A stretch of 64,000 nucleotides of DNA from Scandinavium goeteborgense (GCF_003935895.2 NZ_CP054058.1:4135177-4199176); one strand, 5' to 3'. Positions 11,270 to 20,129 are shown, numbered from the stretch's first letter. Translations and numbers: made by a program. The notes: generated from the letters alone by a model not told the origin.

Positions 11270-11665
11270 ATGACGACAAAACGCAAACCCTACGTGCAGC
11301 CGATGACCTCCACGTGGTGGAAAAAACTGCCTTTTTATCGCTTTTATATGATTCGTGAAGGGACCGCGGTTCCAACGGTATGGTTCAGCATTGTGTTGAT
11401 TTACGGGTTGTTCGCGCTGAAGCACGGCGCGGAATCCTGGGCGGGCTACGTCGGGTTCCTGCAAAACCCGATTGTGGTGGTGCTGAATCTGATAACCCTG
11501 GCCGCCGCGTTGCTGCATACCAAAACCTGGTTTGAACTAGCGCCCAAAGCCGCCAACGTGATTATCAAAGGCGAGAAGTTAGGGCCAGAGCCGGTCATTA
11601 AAGCGCTGTGGGGGGTGACGATTGTGGTCACCGTAGTGATCCTGTTTGTCGCATTGTTCTGGTAA
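11270..11665 (+). CDS. frdC: Fumarate reductase membrane anchor subunit C
   Basis: A 131-aa protein with three hydrophobic spans that anchors FrdAB and helps bind menaquinone. The segment [12 protein letters not shown] carries the conserved glutamate (Glu30 counting Met, Glu29 in the usual numbering) implicated in quinol oxidation. AAGGAG precedes the ATG. It lies 10 nt from frdB and from frdD. Confidence 0.97.
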   Translation: MTTKRKPYVQPMTSTWWKKLPFYRFYMIREGTAVPTVWFSIVLIYGLFALKHGAESWAGYVGFLQNPIVVVLNLITLAAALLHTKTWFELAPKAANVIIKGEKLGPEPVIKALWGVTIVVTVVILFVALFW

Positions 11666-11675
11666 GGAGACCAAG

Positions 11676-12035
11676 ATGATTAATCCAAATCCAAAACGTT
11701 CGGACGAGCCCGTCTTCTGGGGCCTGTTTGGCGCAGGCGGCATGTGGGGCGCAATCATTGCACCGGTGATGGTGCTGCTGGTCGGTGTTCTGCTGCCGCT
11801 CGGTCTGGCACCGCATGACGCCTTCAGCTACGAACGCGTGCTGGCCTTTGCCCAGAGCTTTATTGGCCGCGCGTTCCTGTTCCTGATGATTGTTCTGCCG
11901 CTGTGGTGTGGTCTGCACCGCATTCATCACGCCATGCATGATCTGAAAATTCATGTGCCGAATGGCAAATGGGTGTTCTACGGACTGGCGGCCATTTTGA
12001 CCGTCATTACTCTTGTCGGTGTGATTTTCATTTAA
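11676..12035 (+). CDS. frdD: Fumarate reductase membrane anchor subunit D
   Basis: A 119-aa three-span anchor subunit, the same length as in E. coli. The start is ATG at 11676 ([15 protein letters not shown]) with AAGGAG at 11664-11669; the open frame extends 10 codons upstream into frdC without homology. In E. coli the ampC promoter lies in the end of this gene; here no ampC follows, and the next gene is blc. Confidence 0.97.
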   Translation: MINPNPKRSDEPVFWGLFGAGGMWGAIIAPVMVLLVGVLLPLGLAPHDAFSYERVLAFAQSFIGRAFLFLMIVLPLWCGLHRIHHAMHDLKIHVPNGKWVFYGLAAILTVITLVGVIFI

Positions 12036-12042
12036 AGCTGAG

Positions 12043-12069
12043 ATGCCCGGCACATGTCGGGCATTTTTC
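12043..12069 (+). terminator. Terminator of the frd operon
   Basis: ATGCCCG / CGGGCAT arms (12043-12064) around ACATGT are followed by TTTTTCT. In E. coli the equivalent hairpin also serves as the ampC attenuator. Here it is followed directly by blc. Confidence 0.85.
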
Positions 12070-12136
12070 TTTCCCCGCCTCATACTTTTTTCCCGCCCGG
12101 TTCTACACTTACAAAAAAACATGCAAGGATATTGCC

Positions 12137-12667
12137 ATGCGTCTGCTGCCCATCATTGCGACTGTTGCTGCTGCGTTTTTGGTTGTGGCCTGTAGTAATC
12201 CTGTTCCCCCTCCCGGCGTGACCGTCGTCACCCCTTTTGATGCCAACCGATATCTCGGCACCTGGTATGAAATTGCCCGTCTGGACCACAATTTTGAAAG
12301 TGGACTGGAGAAAGTCACGGCGACCTACAGCCTGCGCAGCGATAACGGAATTAACGTGTTGAATAAAGGCTACAACCCCGCCAGGGGAATGTGGCAAAAA
12401 ACCGATGGCGTGGCGTATTTCACCGGCTCACCGAACAGGGCCGCGCTGAAGGTATCATTCTTCGGCCCGTTCTATGGCGGCTATAACATTATTGCGCTGG
12501 ATAAAGAGTATAAGCATGCGCTGGTCTGCGGACCGGATCGCGATTATTTATGGATACTTTCCCGCACGCCAACCATTTCCAATGAAATGAAGCAGCAAAT
12601 GCTGGATATCGCGACCCGGCAGGGTTTCCCCGTTCAGAAATTGATTTGGGTGAATCAGACGTATTAA
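12137..12667 (+). CDS. blc: Outer-membrane lipocalin Blc
   Basis: A 176-aa lipoprotein of the lipocalin family, thought to bind lysophospholipids or fatty acids at the outer membrane under stress. The signal peptide ends in the lipobox VVAC with Cys19. The lipocalin GxW signature is [12 protein letters not shown], and [11 protein letters not shown] is conserved. I start at the ATG at 12137 ([10 protein letters not shown]). The longer open frame back into frdD is not coding in this frame. The stop codon overlaps the convergent gdx stop by 4 nt. Confidence 0.96.
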   Translation: MRLLPIIATVAAAFLVVACSNPVPPPGVTVVTPFDANRYLGTWYEIARLDHNFESGLEKVTATYSLRSDNGINVLNKGYNPARGMWQKTDGVAYFTGSPNRAALKVSFFGPFYGGYNIIALDKEYKHALVCGPDRDYLWILSRTPTISNEMKQQMLDIATRQGFPVQKLIWVNQTY

Positions 12668-12981
12668 TGCGCGCTGAGTTTCAGGCCGATAATACCGCAG
12701 ACGATCAACCCCAGGCTGAATATACGGGCGGCGCTGGCGGATTCACCCAGCAGCAGGATACCGGTTATCGCCGCACCCACTGCACCGATACCGGTCCAGA
12801 TAGCATAGGCCGTGCCGACCGGCAGGGTTTTCATTGCCCATGACAGCAAGGCGATACTGGCGATCATCGCCGTAACCGTGATGACGCTTGGCACAAGGCG
12901 CGTAAAACCGTGGGTATATTTCAGGCCGACAGCCCAGACAACTTCCAGCAAACCGGCAACAACAAGAATTAACCAGGACAT
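12664..12981 (-). CDS. gdx: Guanidinium exporter Gdx (SugE)
   Basis: A 105-aa small multidrug resistance-family protein with four membrane helices that exchanges guanidinium for protons across the inner membrane. The essential Glu13 lies in [12 protein letters not shown], and the Gdx-type GVAYAIWTG-like segment ([11 protein letters not shown]) is present. GGAG precedes the ATG. The guanidine-II riboswitch directly upstream supports the guanidinium-export subtype over a quaternary-ammonium pump. Confidence 0.96.
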   Translation of the reverse strand: MSWLILVVAGLLEVVWAVGLKYTHGFTRLVPSVITVTAMIASIALLSWAMKTLPVGTAYAIWTGIGAVGAAITGILLLGESASAARIFSLGLIVCGIIGLKLSAH

Positions 12982-12996
12982 TTTTGACTCCAGATT

Positions 12997-13043
12997 GGGG
13001 CCGTCCCCGGTATTAACGATACGCTTACAGGTCGTCCCGTAAG
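12997..13043 (-). ncRNA. Guanidine-II (mini-ykkC) riboswitch of gdx
   Basis: On the minus strand two small hairpins occur in series. The first is CTTACGGG-ACGA-CCTGTAAG (13043-13024) and the second is GGGG-ACGG-CCCC (13008-12997). Paired stem-loops with ACGR tetraloops are the defining signature of the guanidine-II class, which is known upstream of enterobacterial sugE/gdx. The second hairpin ends only a few nt from the Shine-Dalgarno sequence of gdx, so control is probably translational, with ligand binding exposing the start site. Confidence 0.88.
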
Positions 13044-13238
13044 GTCTTTGAGAGTGTTTATTTTAACCGCTGTTTTCGGGGATGCAAGTAATTTGGCTTA
13101 AGTTAATTTTCCGCGATGATTAAGTGAAATAGACGCATTTCAATGCGGAGATCGCCTTTTTATCTGGCAGATACTTTCATTATGATGGCCTTCTGATCCC
13201 TTTGTATCCGCAAACTATGAAGCGCTTATCTGGCCTGT

Positions 13239-13820
13239 ATGTATAAAATCCTGATTATTGATCGCTGTTGTTTCAGCCGCCTGGGGCTGGAAAGCTGGCT
13301 GCAGGCGGTCAATGGCGGTAAATCGTCGTTTCTGATTACCCATCTGAACAGTTTATTGCTGGCAAAAGCGCATGTGGAAAGCTGGCAGCCGCATCTGGTT
13401 ATCGCTGATTTCACCTGCTTTCAACATGATCTTCAACAGTCACATTTTCTGCCCGCCCTGCTGGCCGTTTGTGAACAGCGCACGCGTCTGATTCGGCTGC
13501 AAAACGAGCCCTTCGTGTTTAAAAACGTGGGGGAAGCGCTCGCTAAAAAAGCGCCGCTGGAAACGCTCGGACAACGTATTTTGACCGTGCTGCGCAACGG
13601 TCCGGCCATTAATCCGGCACGCATCGTCACGCCGCTCTTAACGCGTCAGGAAGAGAAAGTGCTGTCGTTATGGATGGACGGTGCCAGCAATCAGGCGATT
13701 GCCAGCGAAATGCAGATTACCGGGAAAACGGTCTACACCTACAAGCGCAACATTCGCATGAAACTGAAAGTCGAAAATCGATTTTCGCCGTTCATCCCTT
13801 CAGCCGAATGTGTGGAATAA
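13239..13820 (+). CDS. ecnR: LuxR-type regulator, probable entericidin regulator EcnR
   Basis: A 193-aa protein with a degenerate response-regulator-like N-terminus (MYKILIIDRCC, about 1-120) and a C-terminal LuxR/GerE helix-turn-helix (about 130-185; LLTRQEEKVLSLWMDGASN, then GKTVYTYKRNIRMKL). The receiver part is short and I cannot place a full acidic pocket, so phosphorylation is doubtful. It lies upstream of and convergent to the entericidin genes, the position of ecnR in Citrobacter and Salmonella. No clear ribosome binding site precedes the ATG. Confidence 0.75.
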   Translation: MYKILIIDRCCFSRLGLESWLQAVNGGKSSFLITHLNSLLLAKAHVESWQPHLVIADFTCFQHDLQQSHFLPALLAVCEQRTRLIRLQNEPFVFKNVGEALAKKAPLETLGQRILTVLRNGPAINPARIVTPLLTRQEEKVLSLWMDGASNQAIASEMQITGKTVYTYKRNIRMKLKVENRFSPFIPSAECVE

Positions 13821-13851
13821 CGGTACGGCCAGAAAGCCGTACCGAACATCG

Positions 13852-13998
13852 TTAGTTTTGGGCTTTGGTTGCTGCACCTGAAATAGCACTACCGCCATCA
13901 GAAATATCCTCCCCCATCCCTTTCGTCGTATTACAGCCCGAAAGCACAGAAGAGAGCACCAGGAGAGTAAAAAACGCAGCAATGGTTTTCTTAATCAT
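13852..13998 (-). CDS. ecnB: Entericidin B, bacteriolytic lipoprotein toxin
   Basis: A 48-aa lipoprotein with signal peptide [20 protein letters not shown], lipobox LSGC and a short mature part ([18 protein letters not shown] then GAATKAQN). Entericidin B is the toxin of the EcnAB lipoprotein pair and is stationary-phase controlled in E. coli. An AGGAT sequence precedes the ATG. The gene is too short for most ORF thresholds; its identity rests on the lipobox and the GMGEDI-SGAA pattern. Confidence 0.92.
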   Translation of the reverse strand: MIKKTIAAFFTLLVLSSVLSGCNTTKGMGEDISDGGSAISGAATKAQN

Positions 13999-14107
13999 AA
14001 TGTCATCCTTAAATTGCCAGTTAATATTCAGTATGTAGCAACATAAGCATAGACAAGATCGCCCATCATGGATGAAAACAGCGAAATTTTAAGACGATGT
14101 GAAGGGA

Positions 14108-14242
14108 TTAGCTGGCAGCGTGAGAAATGGAGTTGCCCAGATGCTGGACGTCCTGGCCGAAGCCGCGGAAGGTATTACAGCCCGATAGCAGCGTACCGGT
14201 GAACAGAAGTATAAAGAAGAGTTTGAGTAAACGGTTCATCAT
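14108..14242 (-). CDS. ecnA: Entericidin A, antidote lipoprotein
   Basis: A 44-aa lipoprotein with lipobox LLSGC followed by NTFRGFGQDVQHLGNSISHA, matching the EcnA pattern (GFGxDxxHLGNSIS). EcnA is reported to counteract the bacteriolysis caused by EcnB. Two adjacent ATG codons (14242 and 14239) could start it. I use the first, which matches the MM start of E. coli EcnA. It lies 109 nt upstream of ecnB on the same strand. Confidence 0.9.
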   Translation of the reverse strand: MMNRLLKLFFILLFTGTLLSGCNTFRGFGQDVQHLGNSISHAAS

Positions 14243-14256
14243 CCCTGCGCTCTAAG

Positions 14257-14293
14257 AAAAAGTCGGCACGACGAAAGCGGTGCCGACTTTTTT
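14257..14293. terminator. Bidirectional terminator between efp and ecnA
   Basis: AGTCGGCAC / GTGCCGACT (14261-14288) forms a 9-bp stem flanked by A-run and T-run, so it can terminate transcripts from either side. efp reading leftward is its main client. Confidence 0.88.
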
Positions 14294-14303
14294 ATAGCAT
14301 GAA

Positions 14304-14870
14304 TTACTTCACGCGAGAAACGTATTCGCCAGAGCGGGTGTCAATTTTGATCACTTCGCCAATCTGCACGAACAGTGGAACTTTAACTACAGCGCCAGTC
14401 GTCAGGGTGGCTGGTTTGCCGCCAGTACCTGCGGTATCACCTTTCAGGCCTGGATCAGTTTCAACGATTTCCAGTTCAACGAAGTTCGGTGGAGTCACGG
14501 CGATTGGACGACCGTTCCACAGAGTCACGATGCACTCCGCCTGGTCCAGCAGCCATTTGGCGTTTTCGCCAACCGCTTTCTCGTCGGCAGCCAGCTGCTC
14601 GAAGGTTTCGTTGTTCATGAAGTGGTAGAACTCACCGTCGTTGTACAGGTAAGTCAGGTTCATATCGATAACGTCTGCACCTTCTGCAGAGTCGGTCGAT
14701 TTGAAGGTTTTCTCTACGCGAGTACCGGTCAGCAGACGACGCAGCTTAACGCGTGCGAACGCCTGGCCTTTGCCTGGTTTTACGAATTCGCTGGATTCAA
14801 CCGAATACGGTTCTCCATCCATCATGATTTTAAGACCGGCACGGAAATCGTTGCTAGAATAAGTCGCCAT
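14304..14870 (-). CDS. efp: Elongation factor P
   Basis: The 188-aa EF-P binds ribosomes stalled at polyproline and promotes peptide bond formation. The modified lysine is in VKPGKGQAF (Lys34 in E. coli numbering). The start is ATG at 14870 ([10 protein letters not shown]) with GAGGG upstream; the 80 extra codons of open frame upstream run antisense through epmB's start and are not conserved. Only 40 nt separate it from divergent epmB, so their promoters must overlap. Confidence 0.98.
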   Translation of the reverse strand: MATYSSNDFRAGLKIMMDGEPYSVESSEFVKPGKGQAFARVKLRRLLTGTRVEKTFKSTDSAEGADVIDMNLTYLYNDGEFYHFMNNETFEQLAADEKAVGENAKWLLDQAECIVTLWNGRPIAVTPPNFVELEIVETDPGLKGDTAGTGGKPATLTTGAVVKVPLFVQIGEVIKIDTRSGEYVSRVK

Positions 14871-14910
14871 AAGGCCCTCTAAATTTGTTAACTGGTAGCT
14901 AAGCCACAAA

Positions 14911-15939
14911 ATGGCGCATATTGTAACCCTAAACACCCCGTCCAGAGAAGATTGGTTATCGCAACTTGCCGATGTAATCACCGATCCTGACGAACTGTTA
15001 CGTCTCTTAAATGTAGACGCTGATGAAAATTTGCTCGCAGGCCGTGAGGCAAAACGTTTATTCCCGCTGCGTGTCCCGCGGGCGTTTGTCGCGCGCATGG
15101 AAAAAGGCAACCCCAACGACCCGCTGCTGCTTCAGGTTCTGACCTCACAGCAAGAGTTCGCCGCGGCGCCTGGTTTCACTACCGACCCGCTGGAAGAACA
15201 GCACAGCGTTGTGCCGGGATTGCTGCATAAGTACCGCAATCGCGCGCTGCTGCTGGTGAAAGGCGGCTGTGCCGTGAACTGCCGCTACTGCTTCCGCCGT
15301 CACTTCCCGTATGCCGACAACCAGGGCAACAAGCGGAACTGGCAGGTGGCGCTGGATTACATCGCCGCCCATCCTGAGCTCGACGAAATCATCTTTTCCG
15401 GCGGCGACCCGCTAATGGCGAAAGATCACGAGCTCACCTGGCTGCTGGATGCGCTCGAAGCCATTCCGCACCTTAAGCGCCTGCGCATTCACAGTCGTTT
15501 GCCGATCGTCATTCCGGCACGTATCACCGATGGCCTGGCGGAACGCTTCGCCCATTCATCGCTGCAAATTCTGCTGGTGAATCACATCAACCACGCCCAG
15601 GAAATTGATGACGAATTCCGTCAGGCGATGCGCAAACTGAAATTAGCCGGTGTGACGCTGCTCAACCAGAGCGTGTTGCTGCGTGACGTGAACGATAACG
15701 CACAAACGCTGGCGAACCTCAGTAATGCCCTGTTTGACGCGGGAATCATGCCCTATTACCTGCACGTGCTGGATAAAGTGCAGGGTGCGGCACATTTCCT
15801 GGTGAGCGATGACGAAGCCCGCGCCATCATGCGTGAACTGCTGACGCTGGTTTCAGGCTACATGGTGCCTAAACTGGCCCGTGAAATTGGCGGTGAGCCA
15901 AGTAAAACACCGCTCGATTTACAGCTCCGCCAAAGCTAA
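14911..15939 (+). CDS. epmB: EF-P lysine 2,3-aminomutase EpmB (YjeK)
   Basis: A radical SAM enzyme that converts (S)-alpha-lysine to (R)-beta-lysine for attachment to EF-P by EpmA. The [4Fe-4S] motif CxxxCxxC is C120-AVN-C124-RY-C127, followed by FSGGDPL, which contributes to SAM binding. The length of 342 aa equals E. coli EpmB. It is transcribed divergently from efp; with epmA the complete EF-P modification pathway is in this window. Confidence 0.97.
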   Translation: MAHIVTLNTPSREDWLSQLADVITDPDELLRLLNVDADENLLAGREAKRLFPLRVPRAFVARMEKGNPNDPLLLQVLTSQQEFAAAPGFTTDPLEEQHSVVPGLLHKYRNRALLLVKGGCAVNCRYCFRRHFPYADNQGNKRNWQVALDYIAAHPELDEIIFSGGDPLMAKDHELTWLLDALEAIPHLKRLRIHSRLPIVIPARITDGLAERFAHSSLQILLVNHINHAQEIDDEFRQAMRKLKLAGVTLLNQSVLLRDVNDNAQTLANLSNALFDAGIMPYYLHVLDKVQGAAHFLVSDDEARAIMRELLTLVSGYMVPKLAREIGGEPSKTPLDLQLRQS

Positions 15940-16059
15940 TCCTCTTTTGCGTCACTTTCGCCTGCGCGGAGCCTTTCGCGCAGGTAGCAAGTCCGGAAAC
16001 CGACTCTTCCCACCTCCCGGCGAGTGCTATTTTAGCCCCGCAAAAACAGGGAGAACAAG

Positions 16060-16908
16060 ATGAGCTCAATCCTCACCGGCATTAATACCGGCGTCATTCG
16101 CCACGGCGAACAATTCACGGCGCTGGCGCTGAAAATTAACCAGCAACACGAACAGCAGCTGCTGCTCATCCCCGCGCTACCACTGCGCGATATTTTTATC
16201 TGTTTCGAATACCGGCTGCACCTGCAAAGCCTGCGCAGTGCCAAAGACAAAGAGGCATTCAAAAAACGGCAGGAAATCGCTACGGCGGCGATGCACAAAA
16301 ATATTCCTTCGCTAACCCAAAGTGAATTACTGGAGGCAGGGGTCCATCAGCACGTCACTCAAATTGAGCCGAACAACAAACGCAAAAACGAACTGTCGCT
16401 CACGATGACACTTCAGGGCGGAAACACGTTATCGCTGTTGATTGACGACGCACAAATCGCGTTGTTCGTCAGCGCTATTTCCCATGCCATCAATAACGCG
16501 GGCATGCAGCCGCTGTCGTTGCGCCTGTCATCGCTGTTAGATTTTTTACCGCTGTACGATGCCACCATAAAAAACATCGGAGAGCTGGAATATGACGCTT
16601 ATCAGCACCCGGCATGGAAACTCGCGCTGTTTAGCGAAACGCTGGCGCTGGTGTATCACGCCACCGATGAACACGGTGAGCAGCAGGCGTACGGCACGGT
16701 GATGAAAACCCGGCATCGCAGCGAGATGAAAGAGACGCAGGCCATTGCGCAGCGGCTATTGGCGTTTAGTCCACGGCTGAAAAAGCTGGAAGGGAGAAAG
16801 TGTCAGATTTCGGTCTTTACTTTGGCGTCAGGCACGGAGCATGTTCCCCGCGAGCACTGTTTGCGTGCGTTACATGCGTTATGGCAGAAATCAGGGAAAT
16901 CCACATAA
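16060..16908 (+). CDS. yjeJ: YjeJ family protein of unknown function
   Basis: A 282-aa soluble protein with no signal peptide or membrane span that I can see. Its place between epmB and yjeI corresponds to E. coli yjeJ, which is the basis of the name. No catalytic motif is recognised. GGGAG precedes the ATG at 16060. A 120-nt gap separates it from epmB, so it may have its own promoter. Confidence 0.7.
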   Translation: MSSILTGINTGVIRHGEQFTALALKINQQHEQQLLLIPALPLRDIFICFEYRLHLQSLRSAKDKEAFKKRQEIATAAMHKNIPSLTQSELLEAGVHQHVTQIEPNNKRKNELSLTMTLQGGNTLSLLIDDAQIALFVSAISHAINNAGMQPLSLRLSSLLDFLPLYDATIKNIGELEYDAYQHPAWKLALFSETLALVYHATDEHGEQQAYGTVMKTRHRSEMKETQAIAQRLLAFSPRLKKLEGRKCQISVFTLASGTEHVPREHCLRALHALWQKSGKST

Positions 16909-16912
16909 TAGA

Positions 16913-16933
16913 ACGCCCTCGAAGAGAGGGCGT
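16913..16933. terminator. Hairpin between convergent yjeJ and yjeI
   Basis: ACGCCCTC / GAGGGCGT with loop GAAGA gives an 8-bp stem followed on the plus strand by CTTT. It sits 4 nt after the yjeJ stop and serves as a probable shared terminator. Confidence 0.75.
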
Positions 16934-16951
16934 CTTTAAGGCGAGAAACAA

Positions 16952-17305
16952 TCAGTTAGGGCACTTATAAACCTGGCCGATCATTTCGCTGTCTGTTGGA
17001 ACAAAGCTGGAAAGCATGCCCTGGGTTGGACTGCTCACGCCATAAATAACGTTGCCGCCCAAGTCTGCCGCCTGATTACGCAGCGCATTCGCCGCGCCAC
17101 GCATTGAGCCACCCTCTTCACCATGCTGGCCAGAGAGCCAGTTGCTCTGCTTGCCCGTTGCGGTGCCAACCAGATGGCATTCAGCGCCCGGCTTATCTTC
17201 AACAAAGCGAACATTTTGCCCGCCTGCGGTCAAATTATTGCTGGAACTGCAGCCAGCCAGCAGTAAGGCAACGGCAACCATTCCTGTTGAAACGTTGATA
17301 CGCAT
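16952..17305 (-). CDS. yjeI: YjeI, DUF4156 lipoprotein
   Basis: A 117-aa lipoprotein with lipobox LLAGC followed by SSSNN. The conserved block TATGKQSNWLSGQHGEEGG and C-terminal VYKCPN match E. coli YjeI (117 aa). Its function is unknown. The start is ATG at 17305 (MRINVSTGMV) with GAGGA upstream; six further codons upstream are open but not conserved. In E. coli this gene directly follows groL; here about 15 kb is interposed. Confidence 0.92.
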   Translation of the reverse strand: MRINVSTGMVAVALLLAGCSSSNNLTAGGQNVRFVEDKPGAECHLVGTATGKQSNWLSGQHGEEGGSMRGAANALRNQAADLGGNVIYGVSSPTQGMLSSFVPTDSEMIGQVYKCPN

Positions 17306-17382
17306 GTTGTTCCTCGTGATCATAAAGTTGACCTTTTAGTCCTGACAAATCTTATACCAGAGTTATCCATTGAACGAAAACA

Positions 17383-18198
17383 TTAACCCGTGGGTGTCAT
17401 ATTCTGTAACTTATAACGTCCGCTTCGCATGACCACTTTATAGTTGCCGAACACGATCTGATTCGGATTGGCAAGTACCGTTTTACCTTGATACTTAATG
17501 ATAACTTTTTTCTTGCCCGCTATTTCCGCGATCATAGTTACTTTAGGCGCGGCGGGTTTGGGATCGCGAGCGATGGTTTGCACCGAGGGTTGGTTGGCAT
17601 AATGGGCGGACGATGAGAGGTATTTTTCCCCGTTGACCAAATGCCCCCGCCAGGAAAGCTCAAAATGCAAATGCGGGCCGGTGCTACGGCCGGTATTTCC
17701 CGACAGCGCAATCAATTTGCCTCTAGCCACCTTCTGCCCCACAGCAACAATAATTTTATCCAGATGCAGATAGCGACTACGCCAGCCACCAGGATGCTGT
17801 AGAACCACATAATTACCCGCGAAAGAATGGGTGTCCGCCTCCACCACGATTCCCTCTTCACTCGCCAATACTGGCGTCAAACGAGGGGCGGCATAATCCG
17901 TTCCCTCGTGCTGAGCAAAGCGATGCGTTACAGGATGATAACGGAAACTAAAGGACGAAGTGACGCGCAGCGGGATAGCTAATGGGGCAAGAAAACGAGG
18001 ATAAGTAGCCCCGGCTGCCCGAGTTAGTTGAGGCGCCTCTTTTTTGTTCGTCATCAACAGTGGAGGGGTGAAAATATACTGGGAAGGCAGCTCTGACAGT
18101 TTGCCAATACTAACCAGCGCCAGCGTAAAGCCCGCCTGATCACTTGCCAATCCTGCGAGCGGTGACAGTAAGCAGGCTCCGAAGATTAGACGTCGCAT
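17383..18198 (-). CDS. M23 (LytM-type) peptidoglycan endopeptidase, last gene of the pilus operon
   Basis: A 271-aa protein with signal peptide (about 1-19, ending LAGLAS) and a central M23 domain (about 75-185). Zinc ligands H97 and D101 (HEGTD) and H178, plus catalytic H145 (YLHLD) and H176 (GPHLHFE), are all present, so it should be an active metallo-endopeptidase cutting peptide crosslinks in the periplasm. The start codon lies one base after the prepilin peptidase stop (TGA-ACC-ATG), so it is cotranscribed with the pilus genes. It could open the cell wall for secretin assembly. ETEC cof clusters carry a lytic transglycosylase (CofT) instead. Confidence 0.85.
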   Translation of the reverse strand: MRRLIFGACLLSPLAGLASDQAGFTLALVSIGKLSELPSQYIFTPPLLMTNKKEAPQLTRAAGATYPRFLAPLAIPLRVTSSFSFRYHPVTHRFAQHEGTDYAAPRLTPVLASEEGIVVEADTHSFAGNYVVLQHPGGWRSRYLHLDKIIVAVGQKVARGKLIALSGNTGRSTGPHLHFELSWRGHLVNGEKYLSSSAHYANQPSVQTIARDPKPAAPKVTMIAEIAGKKKVIIKYQGKTVLANPNQIVFGNYKVVMRSGRYKLQNMTPTG

Positions 18199-18201
18199 GG
18201 T

Positions 18202-19026
18202 TCAGTACAATCCCATATAAAATATCACCATCGCGGAAAGTGAAATCGCGGGGCCAAAGGGGATGTAAGATTTCGGCGAGTCTGAATTATCCTCATCGAT
18301 TGAACGACGCGTATTTGAGCACATGAAAAAAAGATAGAGAATAATACCAAAGACAGATGAGAGAATGATTAATGCCGGAAGTTTTTCAACCCCTAGCCAT
18401 GCGGAAATAGCCGCGATAAGTTTGACATCGCCGTTACCTAATCCTTCTCGTTCGCGAATTTTCGCATACGCCGCCATCACACTATAAATCAACAACCACG
18501 CCACAATAACGCCATAAATGGCCGATCGCGGTCTGATATCAATTATTCCCGCAACCGAGCAAGCCAGGCCGCTCCACAACAGTAAAAAGACCAGGGTATC
18601 CGGCAGCAACAGGTGCTGGAAGTCAATCGCTGCCAAGCTATAAAGCAAGCAAAAAAAGACGAAAAAACTCGCGATCTGGATTTCGGTATATTGCGGCCAC
18701 GCCAGGATTGTCAGTAGGGTGAAAACGAGGCCACACACCAACTCCGAGATAAGATAGCGCGCAGAAATAGCGCAATGGCAGTGACGGCACTTCCCTTTAA
18801 GCCAAAGCCAACTTAAGACAGGAATATTATCGCGACGCCACACTGGGGTTTCACACTCTGGACAGTGCGAAGGTGGCCACCACAGGCTGATGCCATCGGC
18901 ATCAGCATTATTTTGTGCGTATAGCATGAGTGGCAGACGATAGATCAGCACGTTAAGAAAACTACCGATAAATAAACCCAATATCGCGGCCATTACCGGG
19001 TAAAACCACAAATAAAATGCATACAT
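18202..19026 (-). CDS. Prepilin peptidase/N-methyltransferase (CofP/PilD family)
   Basis: A 274-aa polytopic inner-membrane aspartic protease that cuts the pilin leader and usually methylates the new N-terminus. N-terminal GSFLNVLIYRLP, two zinc-type CxxC pairs (C55/C58 and C80/C83) and the catalytic aspartates D135 (AIDFQ) and D200 (GLGNGDVKL) are all present, so it appears complete. AAGGACT precedes the ATG. It is placed after the CofJ-like gene as cofP is in the CFA/III operon. It probably processes the pilin at 29.4 kb and the minor pilin at 28.6 kb. Confidence 0.93.
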   Translation of the reverse strand: MYAFYLWFYPVMAAILGLFIGSFLNVLIYRLPLMLYAQNNADADGISLWWPPSHCPECETPVWRRDNIPVLSWLWLKGKCRHCHCAISARYLISELVCGLVFTLLTILAWPQYTEIQIASFFVFFCLLYSLAAIDFQHLLLPDTLVFLLLWSGLACSVAGIIDIRPRSAIYGVIVAWLLIYSVMAAYAKIREREGLGNGDVKLIAAISAWLGVEKLPALIILSSVFGIILYLFFMCSNTRRSIDEDNSDSPKSYIPFGPAISLSAMVIFYMGLY

Positions 19027-19076
19027 AAATTCAGTCCTTTGAATATTTTATGAAACGAATTATCTCTTTTGAACGT

Positions 19077-20117
19077 TTACGGTTTTAGCGTAATATTATT
19101 TTCGATAACAATAAAATCAGAAAAGGCATTTGCAGAAGGCTTGGAAATATAACACTCAAGCCGATTATAAAATAATTGCGTGCCTTTTGTATCACAGATA
19201 CATGCATTATCTTGGGTCGGCGCCGGATAACCCAGCATGTTTGAAAATTGCGCCAGCGCAAAACCTTTCTGCCCTTCTGGAACATATACCTTAACATTTA
19301 TAGCAGGGCTAAGATACGCTGACTCGGTTGTTCGATTATTTAATGTGTCTTTTCCTACAGAGACAAATTCCGGCTCCATAACATCATCATATGCATCCAG
19401 ATAGGGAGTGAAATGTTCACCATTGTCACTTTTAATCGTCCATGCAGCAACACGTCGATCGCTGCCTTTGGCATCACCCTCCGGCCTATCAGATGCTGCA
19501 GGGAAAACGATTGACCCAACCCACAACGGTTTATTTTTACTGGCAGAATAATTGATCAAATTATTATATCCAGATAGTTCCTGTGTAGACGCTGTCGAAG
19601 CGGGTCGGCACTTGTAACGTGATTCCTTAGCCGTTTCATACGAATCATAACATGCAGTAATAACCGGGATAGCATCTCCAGGATTATGGGGTTTCGCGTT
19701 GATGATGGGTAAACTCCAGTCTCCTTCTCTACCGCCACTCACCCAACTGTTCCTTTCGTCAGCGTCGTAATGGATAAAATGCTCTGAAAAGTAGAAATTA
19801 TCCTCTGTGATCGGCGGATATTGAGAGTCAGGTACAGGTATATGGCCTAAAGACGACTCGATATACATAATATTTATCGCTATCGGCAGAGAGTTTTTTG
19901 CAGTATAGGAATATTTATTCCCATCACGCGAATAGCTAAAAAAATTCGCAATGGGTAAAGCCAATGGCATATCTAGCGGGTCCGTGCTACCTCCGCTAGT
20001 ATCGATTTCAGCGAAGTTAAATACGCCTCCTTTCGGGCTACTGGCATAAAGCATATTGAACGGAAACGAACTTAGAAGTAGCAAACAGAGAAATCTGTTC
20101 GAGCGTAACATATTCAT
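19077..20117 (-). CDS. Secreted protein in the CofJ/TcpF position
   Basis: A 346-aa protein with a Sec signal peptide (about 1-25, ending MLYAS) and no later membrane span. The mature N-terminus is Gly/Ser/Asp-rich (SPKGGVFNFAEIDTSGGS). Several cysteines occur, with CICD and CYISK near the C-terminus, suggesting disulfides. I do not recognise a domain. In CFA/III and TCP clusters the gene between the platform protein and the end of the operon encodes CofJ or TcpF, soluble proteins exported through the pilus machine. CofJ is carried by the minor pilin CofB through its flexible N-terminus. Position and size support the same role; sequence similarity was not tested. Confidence 0.6.
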   Translation of the reverse strand: MNMLRSNRFLCLLLLSSFPFNMLYASSPKGGVFNFAEIDTSGGSTDPLDMPLALPIANFFSYSRDGNKYSYTAKNSLPIAINIMYIESSLGHIPVPDSQYPPITEDNFYFSEHFIHYDADERNSWVSGGREGDWSLPIINAKPHNPGDAIPVITACYDSYETAKESRYKCRPASTASTQELSGYNNLINYSASKNKPLWVGSIVFPAASDRPEGDAKGSDRRVAAWTIKSDNGEHFTPYLDAYDDVMEPEFVSVGKDTLNNRTTESAYLSPAINVKVYVPEGQKGFALAQFSNMLGYPAPTQDNACICDTKGTQLFYNRLECYISKPSANAFSDFIVIENNITLKP

Positions 20118-20129
20118 CCTGTTTCCTTT

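Noticed and set aside
13217..13246. Nine-codon leader ORF overlapping the ecnR start
   Set aside because: No ribosome binding site and too short to separate from chance.
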